Positions 25,501-38,645 of a DNA stretch of 52,500 bases are shown piece by piece (the first letter of the stretch is position 1; each line of letters begins with the position of its first letter). A program made the position numbers and the translations under genes. The notes beneath the pieces are model-generated. The model had not been told where the DNA came from, did no database searches, and was given only the letters and a program-made list of their open reading frames with translations. Origin of the DNA: Bigelowiella natans CCMP2755 (taxonomy: Eukaryota; Cercozoa; Chlorarachniophyceae); NCBI GenBank assembly GCA_000320545.1, contig ADNK01001076.1, positions 52,501 to 105,000 of the forward strand, written 5' to 3'.

Positions 25501-26379
25501 GCTATTCTAAGTGACTACATGCACACTGCCACAGGGCCCAACCAAGCTGCACGATCTCAAATATGTACTTGATAGTTTTCCTCAATATTTACTACTATTC
25601 ATCATTTCTCCCTCTCTCTGAACATATATGCAGTACCTGGTGGTTGGTGGTTTGAAAAAGAGAAGAGAAATTCCTTGCACCGTTTTTGGCGATAACTTAT
25701 AGCATAAGTAGTAGTTTCCGAGAAGAAGAAGAAGGGGGGGGAGATGAAGAAGATGAGAAAGAAGAAGGAGAAGTTGCTGCACAACCAACATTTGTAATAT
25801 CCATCTTTACGCTGAGGAGGAGGAAAAAAGGGGGAAAGTTGGATGGGTCATGCATGGTTGTAATCATCATATGACAATGTATGTAGTTCAAGAGGTCAAA
25901 GAGATCGTTGGTGCTGGGGAAGTAGATAGGTACTCTTTACTCATCAGTAACTGAAGTCGTTGCTCAGTACCTCTATCGTACGATAAATATGATATCACGT
26001 CCGCATATTATCGTCAAGAAGCAATTCGACAATTTGCTTCGCATATACTAACATTTAATCATTTTTCGGTGCTAGCAACGAGTGAAGCATCTGTGTGCTT
26101 GCTATAAGTCAACAACCACTACTGCATTTTGAATCACAGATATGGCTATGCATGGATGACCCGCCCTAAAGACGATAAATCAGGCGAATCCATCACTGAA
26201 TTGGTACCAAAGCCATTTTAGGTTATCATGAAATGTGTGCACCACGATAAAATTTTCTCTCGTCATCGTGTGATGATATTCTGATCAAGTAATCGTGGAG
26301 ACAATCAATAAGACTGTTTGATCATGTTTTCCGCCTCGTTCAAATTGCTTTTGGATATGTAAATTGGAATTTTGCAACG
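25501..26379. other. Intergenic, AT-rich, no gene seen
   Basis: GAA/GGA-rich purine stretches at 25720-25780 and 25810-25840 give false ORFs. Nothing else was recognised. Confidence 0.5.
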
Positions 26380-26854
26380 CCCACTACTGCTAGACTGGTT
26401 ATCGTGCGAATCAGTCTTCCACTGATTAGACTAGCATGTAAGGCTTTGCTTCAGAAGTTTCCTCTTAAACAATTTGATTAGTTGTTACACAATGCCGCAT
26501 GCAAGCGTCTGATTAAAGCAAGGTGCATGTCTAGGTCTGCATGCACGAACGTGCGAAGGCTGCGCACGTCATGTCTAAATGTGCTAGGTGGATGAACTGA
26601 ATTTCACGCCACACAATAAAATACTAGCAACAGTGATGTTGGATGTTCAAATGCTATGAGAATCGTGGCAAGCTACATGAATGCAGACCATTCTAGCATT
26701 TGTGTTGCGTCGCATTACAACAGGCAATGCGAGGCCACAATTCTAGCATTTATGACCTATGCGCTGGATGTACGTGCTGTGATAGGATGTAGCATGCTAG
26801 CATGCGATTGTCTACGCGCGCTGTGCTACACATCTAGAAATGTATTTTATCACA

Positions 26855-26905
<51 letters not shown>

Positions 26906-26950
26906 CATTAGTGTGTCTATTATGCAAGCAGAATCTGCATACATCGTGAA
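26380..26950. repeat. CTAG/GCATGC-rich island 4 with (TA)n (convergent gap)
   Basis: CTAGCATG, GCATGC and TGTAGCATGCTAGCATGC words recur. The island ends in about 20 TA dinucleotides at 26862-26904. It lies between the convergent NAA10-like (+, ends 25500) and Ufd1-like (-, ends 27029) genes. Island character is weaker than at 22 kb. Confidence 0.55.
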
Positions 26951-27028
26951 TTAAGCCTGCGTGAATAAGGTATTATCCCTAAACAGCGACTTATGAATGT
27001 TTCATCAGCATAATTAGCCAAAATAAAA

Positions 27029-27119
27029 TCAATGAAATGCAACAGAGTCTGCCGGGACAGGTTCACTGTAGTCTTGACTTTGCGTCATCAAAGATGGATC
27101 AATCCGATGTACTAATTCA

Positions 27120-27150
<31 letters not shown>

Positions 27151-28630
27151 CAAAAAAACAAACGAACAACATTGAACTGGCAACCATTTGTATCGTGCAT
27201 CGTTCATCGACATTATCATATTCTCTGCTTTCTTTTTTTAGCGTATATCATCATTATACTTGAGAAACATTGGTCAGATTTACCAATGTTCAAGAATAAG
27301 ATAGAATATGATGAACAATTGTTTACATTAAAACATATAATACCTGCAGCCATGTGGCGATCCATTGCCCTTCTCGATAACGAAATGCCGCATATCCTGC
27401 ACGCAATCGTCTTGGCACCGCATATTCTGCAAAGATAGCATTAGCCACAGTAGTGTATGTTGTATCACGATTCTCACAACTGTTCCCACCTTAGAGACTA
27501 TTGGCATTATTATTATATTTTACCTTTGATGATCGCCTTTGCTGATGTATTCTATTTGCACACCGCACCATTTACACGTCACCTGCATTGTTGTTTTTAT
27601 CGTGGTATTACCCATTACTACTTGTGGGGTATTGTTGTTGCCGATGATGATGATGATGATAATGATGATAATGATGATGATGATGATGATGATGATGATT
27701 CAACAGCAAGAGGAGGAATATTGAGCAATTTCCGAAGAAAGAATTACAGAGTAGTTATGATTCTTTCAAGCAGTGCAACTGCAATAGGAGTATAGTAGCT
27801 GCAGCAGCAGCAAACATCGATGTGGTCAAAAGACACCATACTTTCTTTTTCTTGGTATCGTTGCATATAATGCAATGTATTGTAATGCCACGATGAGGTG
27901 TATGCTTACCAATCTATGCGGACATGCACTCTTTGCGTGTTCTTCAAGCTGGCCGGACTCCATTGACATGTTGCAAGCAGAGCATTTTACCTGGAGGGGG
28001 GGGGGGGGGAGGGGGAGGAGAGAAGCGTTGGAAATTACAACACATTAATTATCATCATCATCATCATCATCATCATCATATACAATAGAGTTACTATGGC
28101 AATAGTAATGCGCACACACAACGTTTGATTCCCTGTTACTAAAAACACGTGCACTGCTGCATCGTCGCTTCTACCATTTTGTGAAACTTATCCATATGTT
28201 CCTGGAATTCAGATCTAGCACACAAGGTTGATAGCATCATCAGTTAAGCGAATATATGCACACCATGGTGACTCAATAGACTAATGTCAATGCAAAAAAG
28301 AACAAGAATAAAATAATATTGATGATGATCATAATAGAGCTATAATGAGAAGCATAGTAGGGTTGTAAGTTGAGGTTTTTGACACATGATGATGATGGTG
28401 ATAATGATGATGGTATACTACCTCTTTATGACTGCCTGGCACTTTTCGCACCAAACATTCAAACGAGCGCATTGCATTGAATGCAACGTGAACCTTGTCG
28501 ATGATATTATTACATTATAAGCCGCCATAGACACACGAAGTACAAACTCAGCAACGACTACTACTATCACTACTACTGGATATTTACACACACATACACA
28601 CACACACACACACACGCACATTCATACATA

Positions 28631-28673
<43 letters not shown>

Positions 28674-29454
28674 TTATATACAATATCACACATCTCCCCA
28701 GCATCTTGCCATACTACTTTGTTTAAATGACGACCTCTGTGTGGGTATATCTTTGCGACATATGGGGCACATTTTCCCTTTGGCTTGAGCTACGTTTGAC
28801 ACTGTTGTTGCCCTGCCAGGGAGGAGGAGGAGGAGGAGGAGGAGGAGGAGGAGGAGGAGTAATAGGTGCGTGTAGACACGTTATTTACGTTCACAACAAA
28901 CAATTCAAATTGTGCATTATCGCCGTCTTCTTCTTCTTCAACAAAGTCATGATAGCAAGTATGGTGGAGGTGGTGGATGATGATAATAATAACCCTATCG
29001 TCTGCCCCCCAATACGATTTGAGAGCGGAGTTGTTCGGCCCCTCCTCCCACCTCGCTCGATTGCTGCCTTCTGCTATTGATAAATAGAAACAACGGCATG
29101 ATAATAACTCTCTCCCGTAGCTGCCAACATTTTGCAGCAGCTGCTATTTCTCTCGCAACAAGTCATGTTTTCCAAGATCAAAGGCGAGACGTGTCATGAT
29201 GATGTCGGAGTACATATCATACAAATTATATATATACATCGAAACTAGAAAATGGAAGATGTAAAACGCTTGTTATAATCGGTCTTACAATAGAGAAAGA
29301 CAAGAATCACCTTAACGTCAGTATTGTGATTGTCAGCATTACCGCTGTCATCAGGATATACAGGTGCCATAAACTCTACCTATTGTTGATGATAAGTTTT
29401 CAAGTAAGCTCATTACCGATAACTATTCTGTAGTACCAACCATAAAAAGCACAA

Positions 29455-29500
<46 letters not shown>

Positions 29501-29869
29501 CACACACAAGCGCAAAAGTCCCTTGATTTACATATTCAGTATTACTTTGATATCAGCGTCAACTATACAGCCTGCATTTGGAAGATTGCTTCGCTTTTCT
29601 GACGGCTGCTGTTTCTCATTTGTGTTGTCAGTGATGCTGCTTGCATTTCCCCTCTTTGCTTCTTTGTTGGACCCCCCCTCCATTTGTTGCCATCTATAGC
29701 TGCAATATCCTGGCAGCGGTATCTTCCCGCGATCAGGTTCCACCTCCCTGCCCATACAAATCATCGATCATCACATTATTACCCAAAGTACGTAGTACAC
29801 AGAAAGTAAGAAGAACGAGTACACATTAAGACATGGCATCACTTGCAGTTGTTTTATTAAAGAGGCTGC

Positions 29870-29940
<71 letters not shown>

Positions 29941-30219
29941 GAGAAGAGGGGAGAGAGCTTGACTATTAGATAAGTTTGATAAACGGCAAATAGACTTTAT
30001 ACTTGGGAGTAAGTCAAACCTGATTCTGAAGCAATAGACGGTGTCTCGTATCGTAATTTCTATGGCATCCCCTGCAGTCAAGCACGTGAACCTAAATTGT
30101 TGTACTCGTGTGTCACTGTGTGCTGGTGTGCAAGAAAGCAGAATAGATCATATTTAACCAAAATCCATAACAACAAGAAACTCCTCTTCTCCTCGTCCTC
30201 GCAGCAGCTGCTACTACTT

Positions 30220-30252
<33 letters not shown>

Positions 30253-31099
30253 TTCAAGAGCGCTGGTAAGCTCTGCTTCCGGGTTTTTCACTTCACGGCC
30301 AAAGTTTGATCTTCAACATAAAAAATGGATTAGATGTCAATTGGCAGGAAATCTTTTTCTTTTTACCGAAGAGGTTGAAGCTTCACGAATGTCAGCTTTG
30401 GAATAGGCCGCAGTGTGAATTGCTGAAGAAGAAGAACAGGAAGAAGAAGAAGGAGAAGAAGAAGAAGAAGATCATTCACTCTGTGTCATTGAATTAAAAA
30501 ATGTAATACTGTAGTTTCTCCAGGCTTGATTCTAAGATTTAGTAGCATCCAGTCTGGTAGGAACCTTTATTATGCAATGGAACATATGTGAAATGATCGA
30601 TTTGCAGCAGCAGTGTCGAGATGCTGCTTGCTTGACGTACGCGACTCCTTCCTGAGGGGAGGTAAACTCTAGAATCCCGCAATGTGATATCCTAGATGTA
30701 TGTCAATTATTATGGTAACTCTCACAGTTTCTTCGACGTCGTGTTACGAAGATTTGAAATGTGATTGATATACCTCCTCCGGGTCTTGTTCCTTATCTCA
30801 AGAACGATTGGGTTCGGTAGTGATTCCCTCATCATTCGAAACTTCACCATCAAGGCATTCAAGAGACCAGCTGGTAAAATAATTTTATCGCCAGCGAGTT
30901 GGCGCCCGACGACACTCCTACATGCCAAAGTCCAAATGATGACAACTAACTCATGCAAAAGTCTCTTATTAATAATAACGAACCCAGGCTGGCAAGAACA
31001 GAAGAACCGTAAGATCGTATTCGAAGAAGAAGAAGATGATGATGATGAAGACCCATCACGCAGTTGCCCTTGCGGTGGAAACGAGGAAAGAAAGCTCAT
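27029..31099 (-). CDS. Ufd1-domain protein with C-terminal tandem zinc fingers (PRLI-interacting factor K-like)
   Basis: Seventeen exons sum to 1401 nt (466 residues), all in phase: 31099-30984, 30917-30774, 30691-30641, 30564-30510, 30422-30367, 30310-30251, 30091-30020, 29747-29546, 29379-29311, 29073-28994, 28812-28735, 28493-28422, 28214-28175, 27990-27910, 27582-27524, 27426-27344 and 27111-27029. Residues 40-290 are a Ufd1 N-domain: AGDKIILPAGLLNAL, ISHCGILEFTS, FLPDWMLLNL, FVKLQPL, FTCLTAGDAIEI, AGCIVDADIKVEFMAP. Residues 320-450 hold fingers CPICRKDIP, CEKCQAVIKRSEFQEHMDKFH, CSACNMSM with HAKSACPHR, CKWCG with HQRICG, and CRICG with RHMAAVH. Ufd1 proteins act with Cdc48/p97 on ubiquitinated clients. 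The Ufd1-plus-finger layout is known in plants. Client specificity is unknown. Confidence 0.9.
27120..27151. repeat. (AGT)n in the last intron of the Ufd1-like gene
   Basis: About 10 units lie just beside the acceptor of the last exon. On the gene strand this is (ACT)n. Confidence 0.9.
28620..28670. repeat. (CA)n and (TA)n pair in a Ufd1-like gene intron
   Basis: ACAC repeats at about 28590-28618 are followed by about 15 TA units near 28637-28668. Both lie in the intron between the first two zinc-finger exons. Confidence 0.85.
28818..28860. repeat. (GGA)n forming the pyrimidine tract of a zinc-finger exon acceptor
   Basis: On the minus strand this reads (TCC)n immediately before CTGGCAG at the acceptor of exon 28812-28735, so the repeat supplies the polypyrimidine tract. 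Confidence 0.8.
30212..30250. repeat. (CTA)n that creates the splice donor of Ufd1-like exon 30310-30251
   Basis: On the gene strand the exon ends GAAAA and the intron begins directly with GTAGTAGTAG. The next exon continues in phase, so the repeat itself is the 5' splice site. Confidence 0.75.
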
Positions 31100-31778
31100 C
31101 TCAGTGTCGGGTATGGGGTAGAGCAGCGAGCTCGAATCGTCGCTTCTCTTCCGCCATCACAGTCAGAAATAAATCAGCAGCTTGTGGAAGGGGAAAAAGT
31201 ACATCGAGAAAACATCGTAAAATTTACATATTCAAAAGATGAAGTTGGTTTGTGAAATGAGACAACCAAAATTTGAAGACGTACCCTTTGAGACCCAGCG
31301 GGAGACAAACGGTGGTTTTATTCACTTCTAGAAAGAGATCAGTGCGTGAGAATTCGTGTTGATTTTGATGTCGCAGATCATTACGAGCAGCATCATCACT
31401 TAAAAAGGAAGAAGAGTGGCCTTGTGAAATCTCTTATCACCGTAGAATTCGAGATGTGACATGTTTGCTTATTTTGAACATTTCCGAGGGATGTTTTGCG
31501 TCGTTCATCTGTGATGCATTAGTTTCAAGGCTTTATTGGTTTGTCGCCTGTAACCTGCAGATCTGAAATAGGATGATATCTGCATGATTGCTGCTGACAG
31601 GCGGTACTTCAATGTTAGCTACTCCTACAGCACAGCAGTCTATCCAACGGCAATGCGTTGCATTTAAATCCAAAACAAACATGTTCCAGCACATTTAGGG
31701 TCGAAATCTCCTGCAATTTCACTCTTTTTGTAACAATAGCTTTGCCAGTGTTCTTCACCCAAATCACGAAGAAGCACG
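31100..31778. promoter_or_regulatory. Divergent promoter region of the Ufd1-like and oxidoreductase genes
   Basis: This 680 bp region between two start codons contains no CTAG island and no microsatellite. It presumably drives both genes. No core promoter motif was identified with confidence. Confidence 0.45.
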
Positions 31779-33865
31779 ATGGGGTCCTCGCTGCGATGTC
31801 AAGAGCCAGCGCCCAAACACGACCAGAACGATATTACTTGGGGTATCCTTGGCTGTGGAAGAGGTGGAAATAATGATGTTCTTGACATGAATTCCTTAAG
31901 AATCTAGTAAACCAGATTTTGAATCGTGTTTCTTTGCAAGATAATTGAAAGGGGCGGTGAATGGGGTTTCACAAAAGAAAGTTTTCGACAGTCCAACAAT
32001 AGCACAAATCCCTTCCTATCTATTACTTTTGACCTCATTAAGCGTAGTGAAAACGATAATGTCGTTGACCCAATTTTGCTAATTTTGCTAATTTTGCTGC
32101 TCCTTTGAAAGTGGGGGTTTCGATATAAAGCCATACCCGTTGTAAATCTCTCTTTTGTTATCTCTTCTTTAGTTTCTGCAGATTTCTGTGAAGCATTTCG
32201 GAATGTGAGCAATAGGAAGATCGTGGCGTGTGCAGCCTCACGCAGCCGTCGTAGAGCTGTAGCTTTTGGGCAACGATATGGCATCCTCGCGAAGAGATGC
32301 TATGGATCGTACGAAGAATTATGTTCTGATGAAGCAGTCCAAGTCATTTACATCGCGACGATGCATAGTTTCCATAAAGGTTAGGGCGCACTTTCTGTCT
32401 TTGGGATAGTGGTTGCGTGAGTTGTTACCTAATAGTATCTGTCTCACGCTTGGGATTCAATTTATAGAACATGCCTTGATGGCCCTTAAAGCTGGAAAAC
32501 ACGTATTAATTGAGAAGCCAATGGGAATGAGTGCTGATGAAGCTAAGGTTGTCGTGTGCAGAACTTAGTTGGCGTTCGTTCTTTTTTCCAACCAGGATAT
32601 TTATTTATAAATGTGTAACCACCTTTTATGATTGCTGTAGGTAATTATTGTTGCGGCTCGTCAGCGAGGCCTTTTCTTGATGGAAGGTCGTCCATACTTT
32701 TTCTTCACTTCATTTTACAAAATCCTGTACTCTCTGAATAACACCACTGTTACTGATAATAAGGTGTTTGGACCCGGTGCTTTCCTGCAGTCCGAGAGGC
32801 GCGAAGGTATGGATTTAAGATGGTGTATAAGAGCCTCCTGTGTCTTCAGAAGTGAACAACAAAATACGAGGATATAACATCATCCATTATTTTGAATACT
32901 TAGATTACTGGCCCGCGGGGCTATTGGACGTATGTGAATCAATATCAGCTCTTATAATGTGGGAGAACTTTGTCATTATCAGAGAAATTCATTCTTTGGT
33001 TCGGTTTGCCCTATAGGCGTCACATCGGTTTTTGCAGACTATGGAAAGAGAGTACCACCTCACCGTAGAACAGACCCGGTTATCAATTCTCACTTGATTC
33101 CGAGTTCATTATCATCATCATAATCGTCAAGTCTCTATTCACAGAGGAGTTTAATATTTTCAGGTTCTTGGACGCGGTGCAACTACAGATATGGGTATTT
33201 ACCCTATTGCTTCTGCTGCAATGGCTTTCGGTAAAATAAGAACAAGTCAAAAAACACACACACACACACAGAGAGACTTCATTTTGGAGATATAGGGAGA
33301 AGAGTATGGTTTTTTCATAAAATCTTCTTGCTGTTTGTTGGCATTACTATGGGATAATAATAAATACAGGTGGCCTCGGGCTTCCATCGCGTGTTGCTGC
33401 AGCAGGGGTAAGAAGTAGAAGCAGATAAAATGTGTTTCAACAATAATTTCTCGGGATCAGTAGACTCTGACAAAGAAGGAGAGGGATATTGAAATCTGTA
33501 AATCGAGATATTTTTACAGCAACATATGAATATATATCTATTTGCCTTTTGTCCGCTATACTGCTACTGGTTCATCATACACAAATACATTAATCACTAC
33601 CACTTATGCATGATGAAGGTTCTTGATCAAAAGACCCGGATAGATGTTGCGGCGTCGGTCTCTTTGGTAAATCTTTTGCAATTAAATGTCGATCTATATT
33701 GAATTTTTCTTTTGATCTCTTCTTCTTCTTCTTCTTCTTCATCTTCGTCATTATCATCTTTAATATTATTATCAGGTCTATGGAGACCGAGAAACAGCTT
33801 CTATTCATTACAGCAAGCTAGCGAACACACCCGAAGAAACAAGATACGTTGGTAGGTGTAGTAGT

Positions 33866-33898
<33 letters not shown>

Positions 33899-34675
33899 AT
33901 GGTGGTGGTAGTAGGACAGCTTGTAGTAGGGTACAGGTGTTGGCACCGATGATTTGTGCTTCGTTATAGAAGTGGTGGGAGAAGGACTTCCGCTCTCAAA
34001 ATAGATTTTGTTTGTAATAATATATGCAACAATCGTTAGGATAGAAAGTAGTAACTGCACATAAGGAGGAGGGCTACGAGCTCTGCTACTTCTCGGTAAT
34101 ATGTTGCTATTTTAACAGGAACTGAGGGGGTGATCACTCTCAATCCAGGTGAGAAATGGAGGAGGGGGTGAGGAGGGGTGATAAGAAAAGTTCATCATCA
34201 ATGCATAAATATAAACATAAAACGACGACGATTTTTAGTGTACTCCTCATAGTAGTTCTATCCACTATCAAATAATTCCATTATGGGTTTCTATCTCTCA
34301 CTGCCACCCCCCCTCTACAACCCGTTTACTTCTAAATCGAAGGCCACTGTCCTACGAATCTAACAATCGAAACAAACACGCCAGACGGTTGTGGTAGGAG
34401 GTTATAACATCTTTCCAACAGATAAATCATTCTCCTTTGCAACAAGTTGTTGCTTAGCACTATAAATTCTAGTTAGCTCTTAAAATTGATGATCAAGGAA
34501 TAGGAGTAAATACCACTGCTATTTCGCCAGAAAAGGGAAGACGACGAAGTTCCCATTGCCTCGGATTCTTCCAGGACAACGATATAATTATCGATACTCT
34601 CAGGGCTATGCTTACATGGCCAAAGTAAGTAGTACTACAAGTAGTAGTGGTGGTGGTGGAGAGTAGATCAACATT

Positions 34676-34712
<37 letters not shown>

Positions 34713-35637
34713 TACGAATGAATTCCATCACAATGCTAGTAGTACTGTGAATAATACTATGTTTGTCACCCTATTTCTTCATCATCATCATCGTCGTTAT
34801 CATCATATTCTTAGAATCTTACTATCCATTGATATTCCTCCTCTCCTTTTGTTGTCCTCTTCTTGTTGTTGTTCTTCTTCCTAGGAGGTCATCGAGTGCA
34901 TTCGTCAAGGACGAACAGAATCGCCAGAGTATACATTGGACGAGTCTCTCACGGTCGGTCAGCAACACCTATGTTTGGCTTGTGTTTCATTTATTCCTGA
35001 GGGTAGTTAGATGTTACTGCTATTCACCATTTCGAGTACACGCGCGCGCGCACACACACACACACACACACATACAAACATCACGACGCTGTTTTTTCCT
35101 TCTTCTGTTACAACTACTGCTACTGCTACTACCTACTTGAATATATTAGGTGGCGCAGACTGTAGATTCAGTTCTAAGAGCTCTAGGTAGGAAGAGAGGA
35201 CAACAGAACGAAGGAGAAGAAGAAGAAAAAGAAGAGGAGGAGGAGAAGGAGGAAGTGGATCACGGGGTGGATGATGGAGAAATACAGCATGCACGCGTCA
35301 TTCCTCCAAGCATTGATTAAAATTAGACGATTAATCATTCAGGTGTTACTTTTGGAAAGTCCCGTCGGCAGGTACGTGCGTAGATAGATCATAATGATGA
35401 ATCATACAGCAGCAACAAGGAGCTTTCTAATGTTACGAGTACTCCAAGAATTATTTATTTTTTATTTGTCGCCATCCATCCATCAATCCATCGTCACGTA
35501 CACGTACACGTACACGTACGTAGGAAATTGAGAGGGCTACCAGCCATCCGGAAGACCCGAGAAGTCTCGTAGAAATTGAGGTACATGTATACTACAATTG
35601 CTTTAATAATGAGGAGATTCATGGCAGCAAAATTTGA
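31779..35637 (+). CDS. Gfo/Idh/MocA oxidoreductase, dihydrodiol dehydrogenase-like
   Basis: An NAD(P)-dependent oxidoreductase. Fifteen exons from 31779-31863 to 34885-34953 join in phase (others include 32182-32379, 32468-32547, 33164-33230, 34536-34624). The Rossmann motif WGILGCGR is split by intron 1. Then come VQVIYIATMHSFHKEHALMAL, the family motif HVLIEKPMGMS with its catalytic-region Lys, MEGVWTRCFPAVREARR, ARGAIGRV, GRGATTDMGIYPIASAAM and GTEGVITLNPG. The order is that of trans-dihydrodiol dehydrogenases. The 3' end has two in-frame options. One splices 35150-35186, 35343-35371 and 35524-35637 (RALGVTFGKSRRQ tail, 393 residues). The other reads 35150-35320 without splicing (acidic poly-Glu tail, 390 residues). 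Substrate is unknown. Confidence 0.87.
33856..33894. repeat. (GTA)n just inside an oxidoreductase intron donor
   Basis: It follows the donor GTAGGTG of exon 33776-33851 by a few bases. Confidence 0.85.
34679..34711. repeat. (GT)n in an oxidoreductase gene intron
   Basis: About 16 GT units lie in the 34625-34884 intron. Confidence 0.9.
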
Positions 35638-35723
35638 GTCCTCCTCTGTATTGTATGCATTGGTTGATAATTCTGACACTGGACGGTGTGTTGCATATCT
35701 AAGCCTTCGACAGTAGTCGCTGA

Positions 35724-35759
<36 letters not shown>

Positions 35760-35924
35760 AAGGTAGTAGTTGCTATGATGACAACATCACTATGCATGCA
35801 GCTCTCTGCTCCTCCTCTCTACTGTAATGATGAATATAGTGAGTGTGAACGATGAATATGAGTGTAAACAAATGTGCCTACCTATCTGCACTACTTGAGA
35901 AATTGTAAAATACCAGGTAAACTG

Positions 35925-35958
<34 letters not shown>

Positions 35959-36305
35959 GTTGATTGATATTAAACAAATGGTAAATACCCATCTTCAGAA
36001 AGAACAATAACAAGTCCCCAAACGAGGAGTCTCTTCGTGCTGAAAGTAGTAAAAGAAGATGTCCTTTTCTGGGCTGAATTAACGATTGTTTTATCAGGCC
36101 TTCCTATTGCTATCCATAAAGGCGGGAGAGGAATAAGCAAAATGCAAAATAACGACGTTGACAACGACGACGATGATGATGAAGTGGAAATAATTCGCGA
36201 GCAGCATTTCTCGTTGTGATGACGATCGTGGACAGTTAAGATGCTGCTTTCCCCATCTTTCTATTTGTAAAAGCATGAATCTTTAAACATAAACAATGAA
36301 TAATT

Positions 36306-36381
<76 letters not shown>

Positions 36382-36460
36382 TGAATAGTATTCTATATAA
36401 ATGTATTTCAACATAAATATATTTAACATATCTCATAGAGATTCTGTGTGTATCTGCAAC

Positions 36461-36496
<36 letters not shown>

Positions 36497-36740
36497 TATT
36501 TTAATGTACAACATTGCATCATGGAGGATAGGAACTAGCCTGTGCAATAATAGTTGACATAAACTGCACACTTTTCTTCTTCTATGTTCGCGTGTTACAC
36601 AGGAGTCGTCTTTCTCTTTAGTTATTATTTTTTCCCTTTCTTTCTTTGTCATTTCGTACAGGACGTCATTTTAATTTAAATTGAACTTAGAACAATGCAT
36701 CAACTTTAAACTTCGTAGCTGATAAATAACTTTCCAATGA
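35638..36740. other. Microsatellite-rich 3' flank, no gene seen
   Basis: It holds (ACT)n at 35724-35757, (CTA)n at 35923-35958, (TA)n at 36308-36343, (GT)n at 36348-36380 and a second (TA)n at 36466-36492. An open frame at 36037-36219 (FWAELTIVLSGLPIAIHKGG, then poly-Asp) looks weakly coding but could not be spliced to anything. Confidence 0.5.
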
Positions 36741-36744
36741 TGAT

Positions 36745-37553
36745 GTACATGGGGCAAAATTTGTAGCTAGGATGAAGTTGCTATTTCATCATTTCACTGC
36801 ACCGTGAAATGTCTAGATGTTCATGTTTGACAACAGTGTACACCTGTGTACGCACAATGGTCCATCATGCTGTTGTGGCATAACGTGCAATCTAGGTAGC
36901 AGTACTAGCAAGCTAGTAAGCACAAGCCCGCCACACCACACTAGCTAGCTAGCTAGCACACAAAGCACCTACCACATGAATCGCGTAGACACAAACGCTA
37001 GGCAGCTATCTGGCTATCTAGCTATGCTTGTTGTGTATGCGTGTACTAGTGTAGCATGCGCCAATAATCGTAGCACACCTAGATACGACTACTATCTAGC
37101 TAGTTGAGCTTGTCGCGCGTCTAAAGCAAAGCAGGAGTAACATGCACAGATCTAGGGCTAGAGAGTTGTGGCTGCCGATGTACGCTAAGCTAGTAAGTAC
37201 TAGCGTATCGCATGCTAGCGCGACACATAGAATGTAATATATGATCTAGCTAGCTAGCTAGTGATCAAGTGATGATGGCTAGATGGTGCCTCCCATTTCA
37301 GAAAATGTGCACTACACTGTGCATTTAAGTTTTGTTTTGTACATTTCTAGATGTGTCACATATTGAATAATGAATCACTCTCAGGCACCATATCTAGCCA
37401 TCATGCATAAAGTCTGCAGAATCTAGAGAATGTCAACTCCAAGCGTGGCACCGTTCTGTTCTAGGCTATCGGTAGCTCTTACTCGATTTCCACTCTCTCT
37501 TTCTCCCTTATTTCCTTATTTATATGTTCTTCATTGGCCAACCCTTAGCTAGC
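36745..37553. repeat. CTAG/GCATGC-rich palindromic island 5 (convergent gap)
   Basis: It contains CTAGCTAGCTAGCTAGC at about 36940-36957, many TCTAGC and GCATGC words, and a second CTAGCTAGCTAG block at 37246-37261. It runs up to the COG1 stop at 37554. The opposite gene (oxidoreductase, +) ends at 35637. Confidence 0.65.
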
Positions 37554-38613
37554 TTAGCGAGGAGCTCCTATACGACCCATGACCATATCTAATAGACCAG
37601 GTTGTTTTTGCCTTTGTTGTCTCGAAGTTTTCAAGGGAGATCTGCCGCCAGTAGGGCGTTCTATTGTAGCTTTGCTGGTCGTTTTGGATTTATAGGATCT
37701 CGATTTTGATAGGAACGCAACGGTCGGCCGATATGTGATACTCTGATTCTTTTTCTTAGGATAAAGCGACGTTGCAAGGAGGGGTATGTGATCGATGGGG
37801 TTGGCTAGGGCTACAGTGCGAACCACACTGGTCTTCTTACCAGCGGTACTACTCACTTGCTTTCTGGCACTGTCATCGTGCTTGATTACGGGTGAGAGAG
37901 CACCCAGGAGCATATGCGTCGTTTTGATCGACTCCGTGACTTGTTCCATGAACATTCCTTGCAGGTACTCAAGCTCTATAGGGTCGATTTTGCTCGCAAC
38001 AAATTGGATCAGTTCACGCCGATATTTCTTCGAAGCCTGCACCTCCTCTGAGCCATTTACTAACACGAACTGTGCTGAGAATAGTGATGAGGACGATCTT
38101 GACGAAGAAATTTGTTTGTCTAGTTGATGACCATCAACCCCATCCTCTCCGGGAACATGTAGCACAGCATGAAGAAAATGGAGGTCGAAGAACATCTGTT
38201 TCCAAGCGTCATGTGTGAGCTGGGTTCTTTCTTCTTCTTTTTCTTCTTCTTCTCCTTCCCCCGCCTCCCTCTGCTTGCTTTGTTTGGAGGGAAGGAGCGT
38301 TTGAAGGATGAGTTGCGACAAGCTACCAGCCATGTGAATCTTCGTACATGCCAGGAACCCATCGTCTACTTGTGATCCAGATACTCGATAGATCTCCGAA
38401 CACAAGCGCATAAGCGTGTCCATCACGTATGGTGAGGGGCTATATGGTATGATTACATCGCCGCTCTCCCTCCCTCCGCCTTGGACGCGTTTCCACGTCA
38501 TCGGCAAGTGAACCTGATCGGCATATTCAATGCAGTACGAAACAACAGCCACAAGGAAAAACAGTCACCAGTTGTTTATAATGGGGGGGTAGATCGTTGT
38601 GAAACATCGTCTT

Positions 38614-38645
<32 letters not shown>

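Noticed and set aside
26380-26950. CTAG islands as one transposon family
   Set aside because: No shared terminal inverted repeats, target duplications or alignable core were visible between islands. Only word composition is shared.
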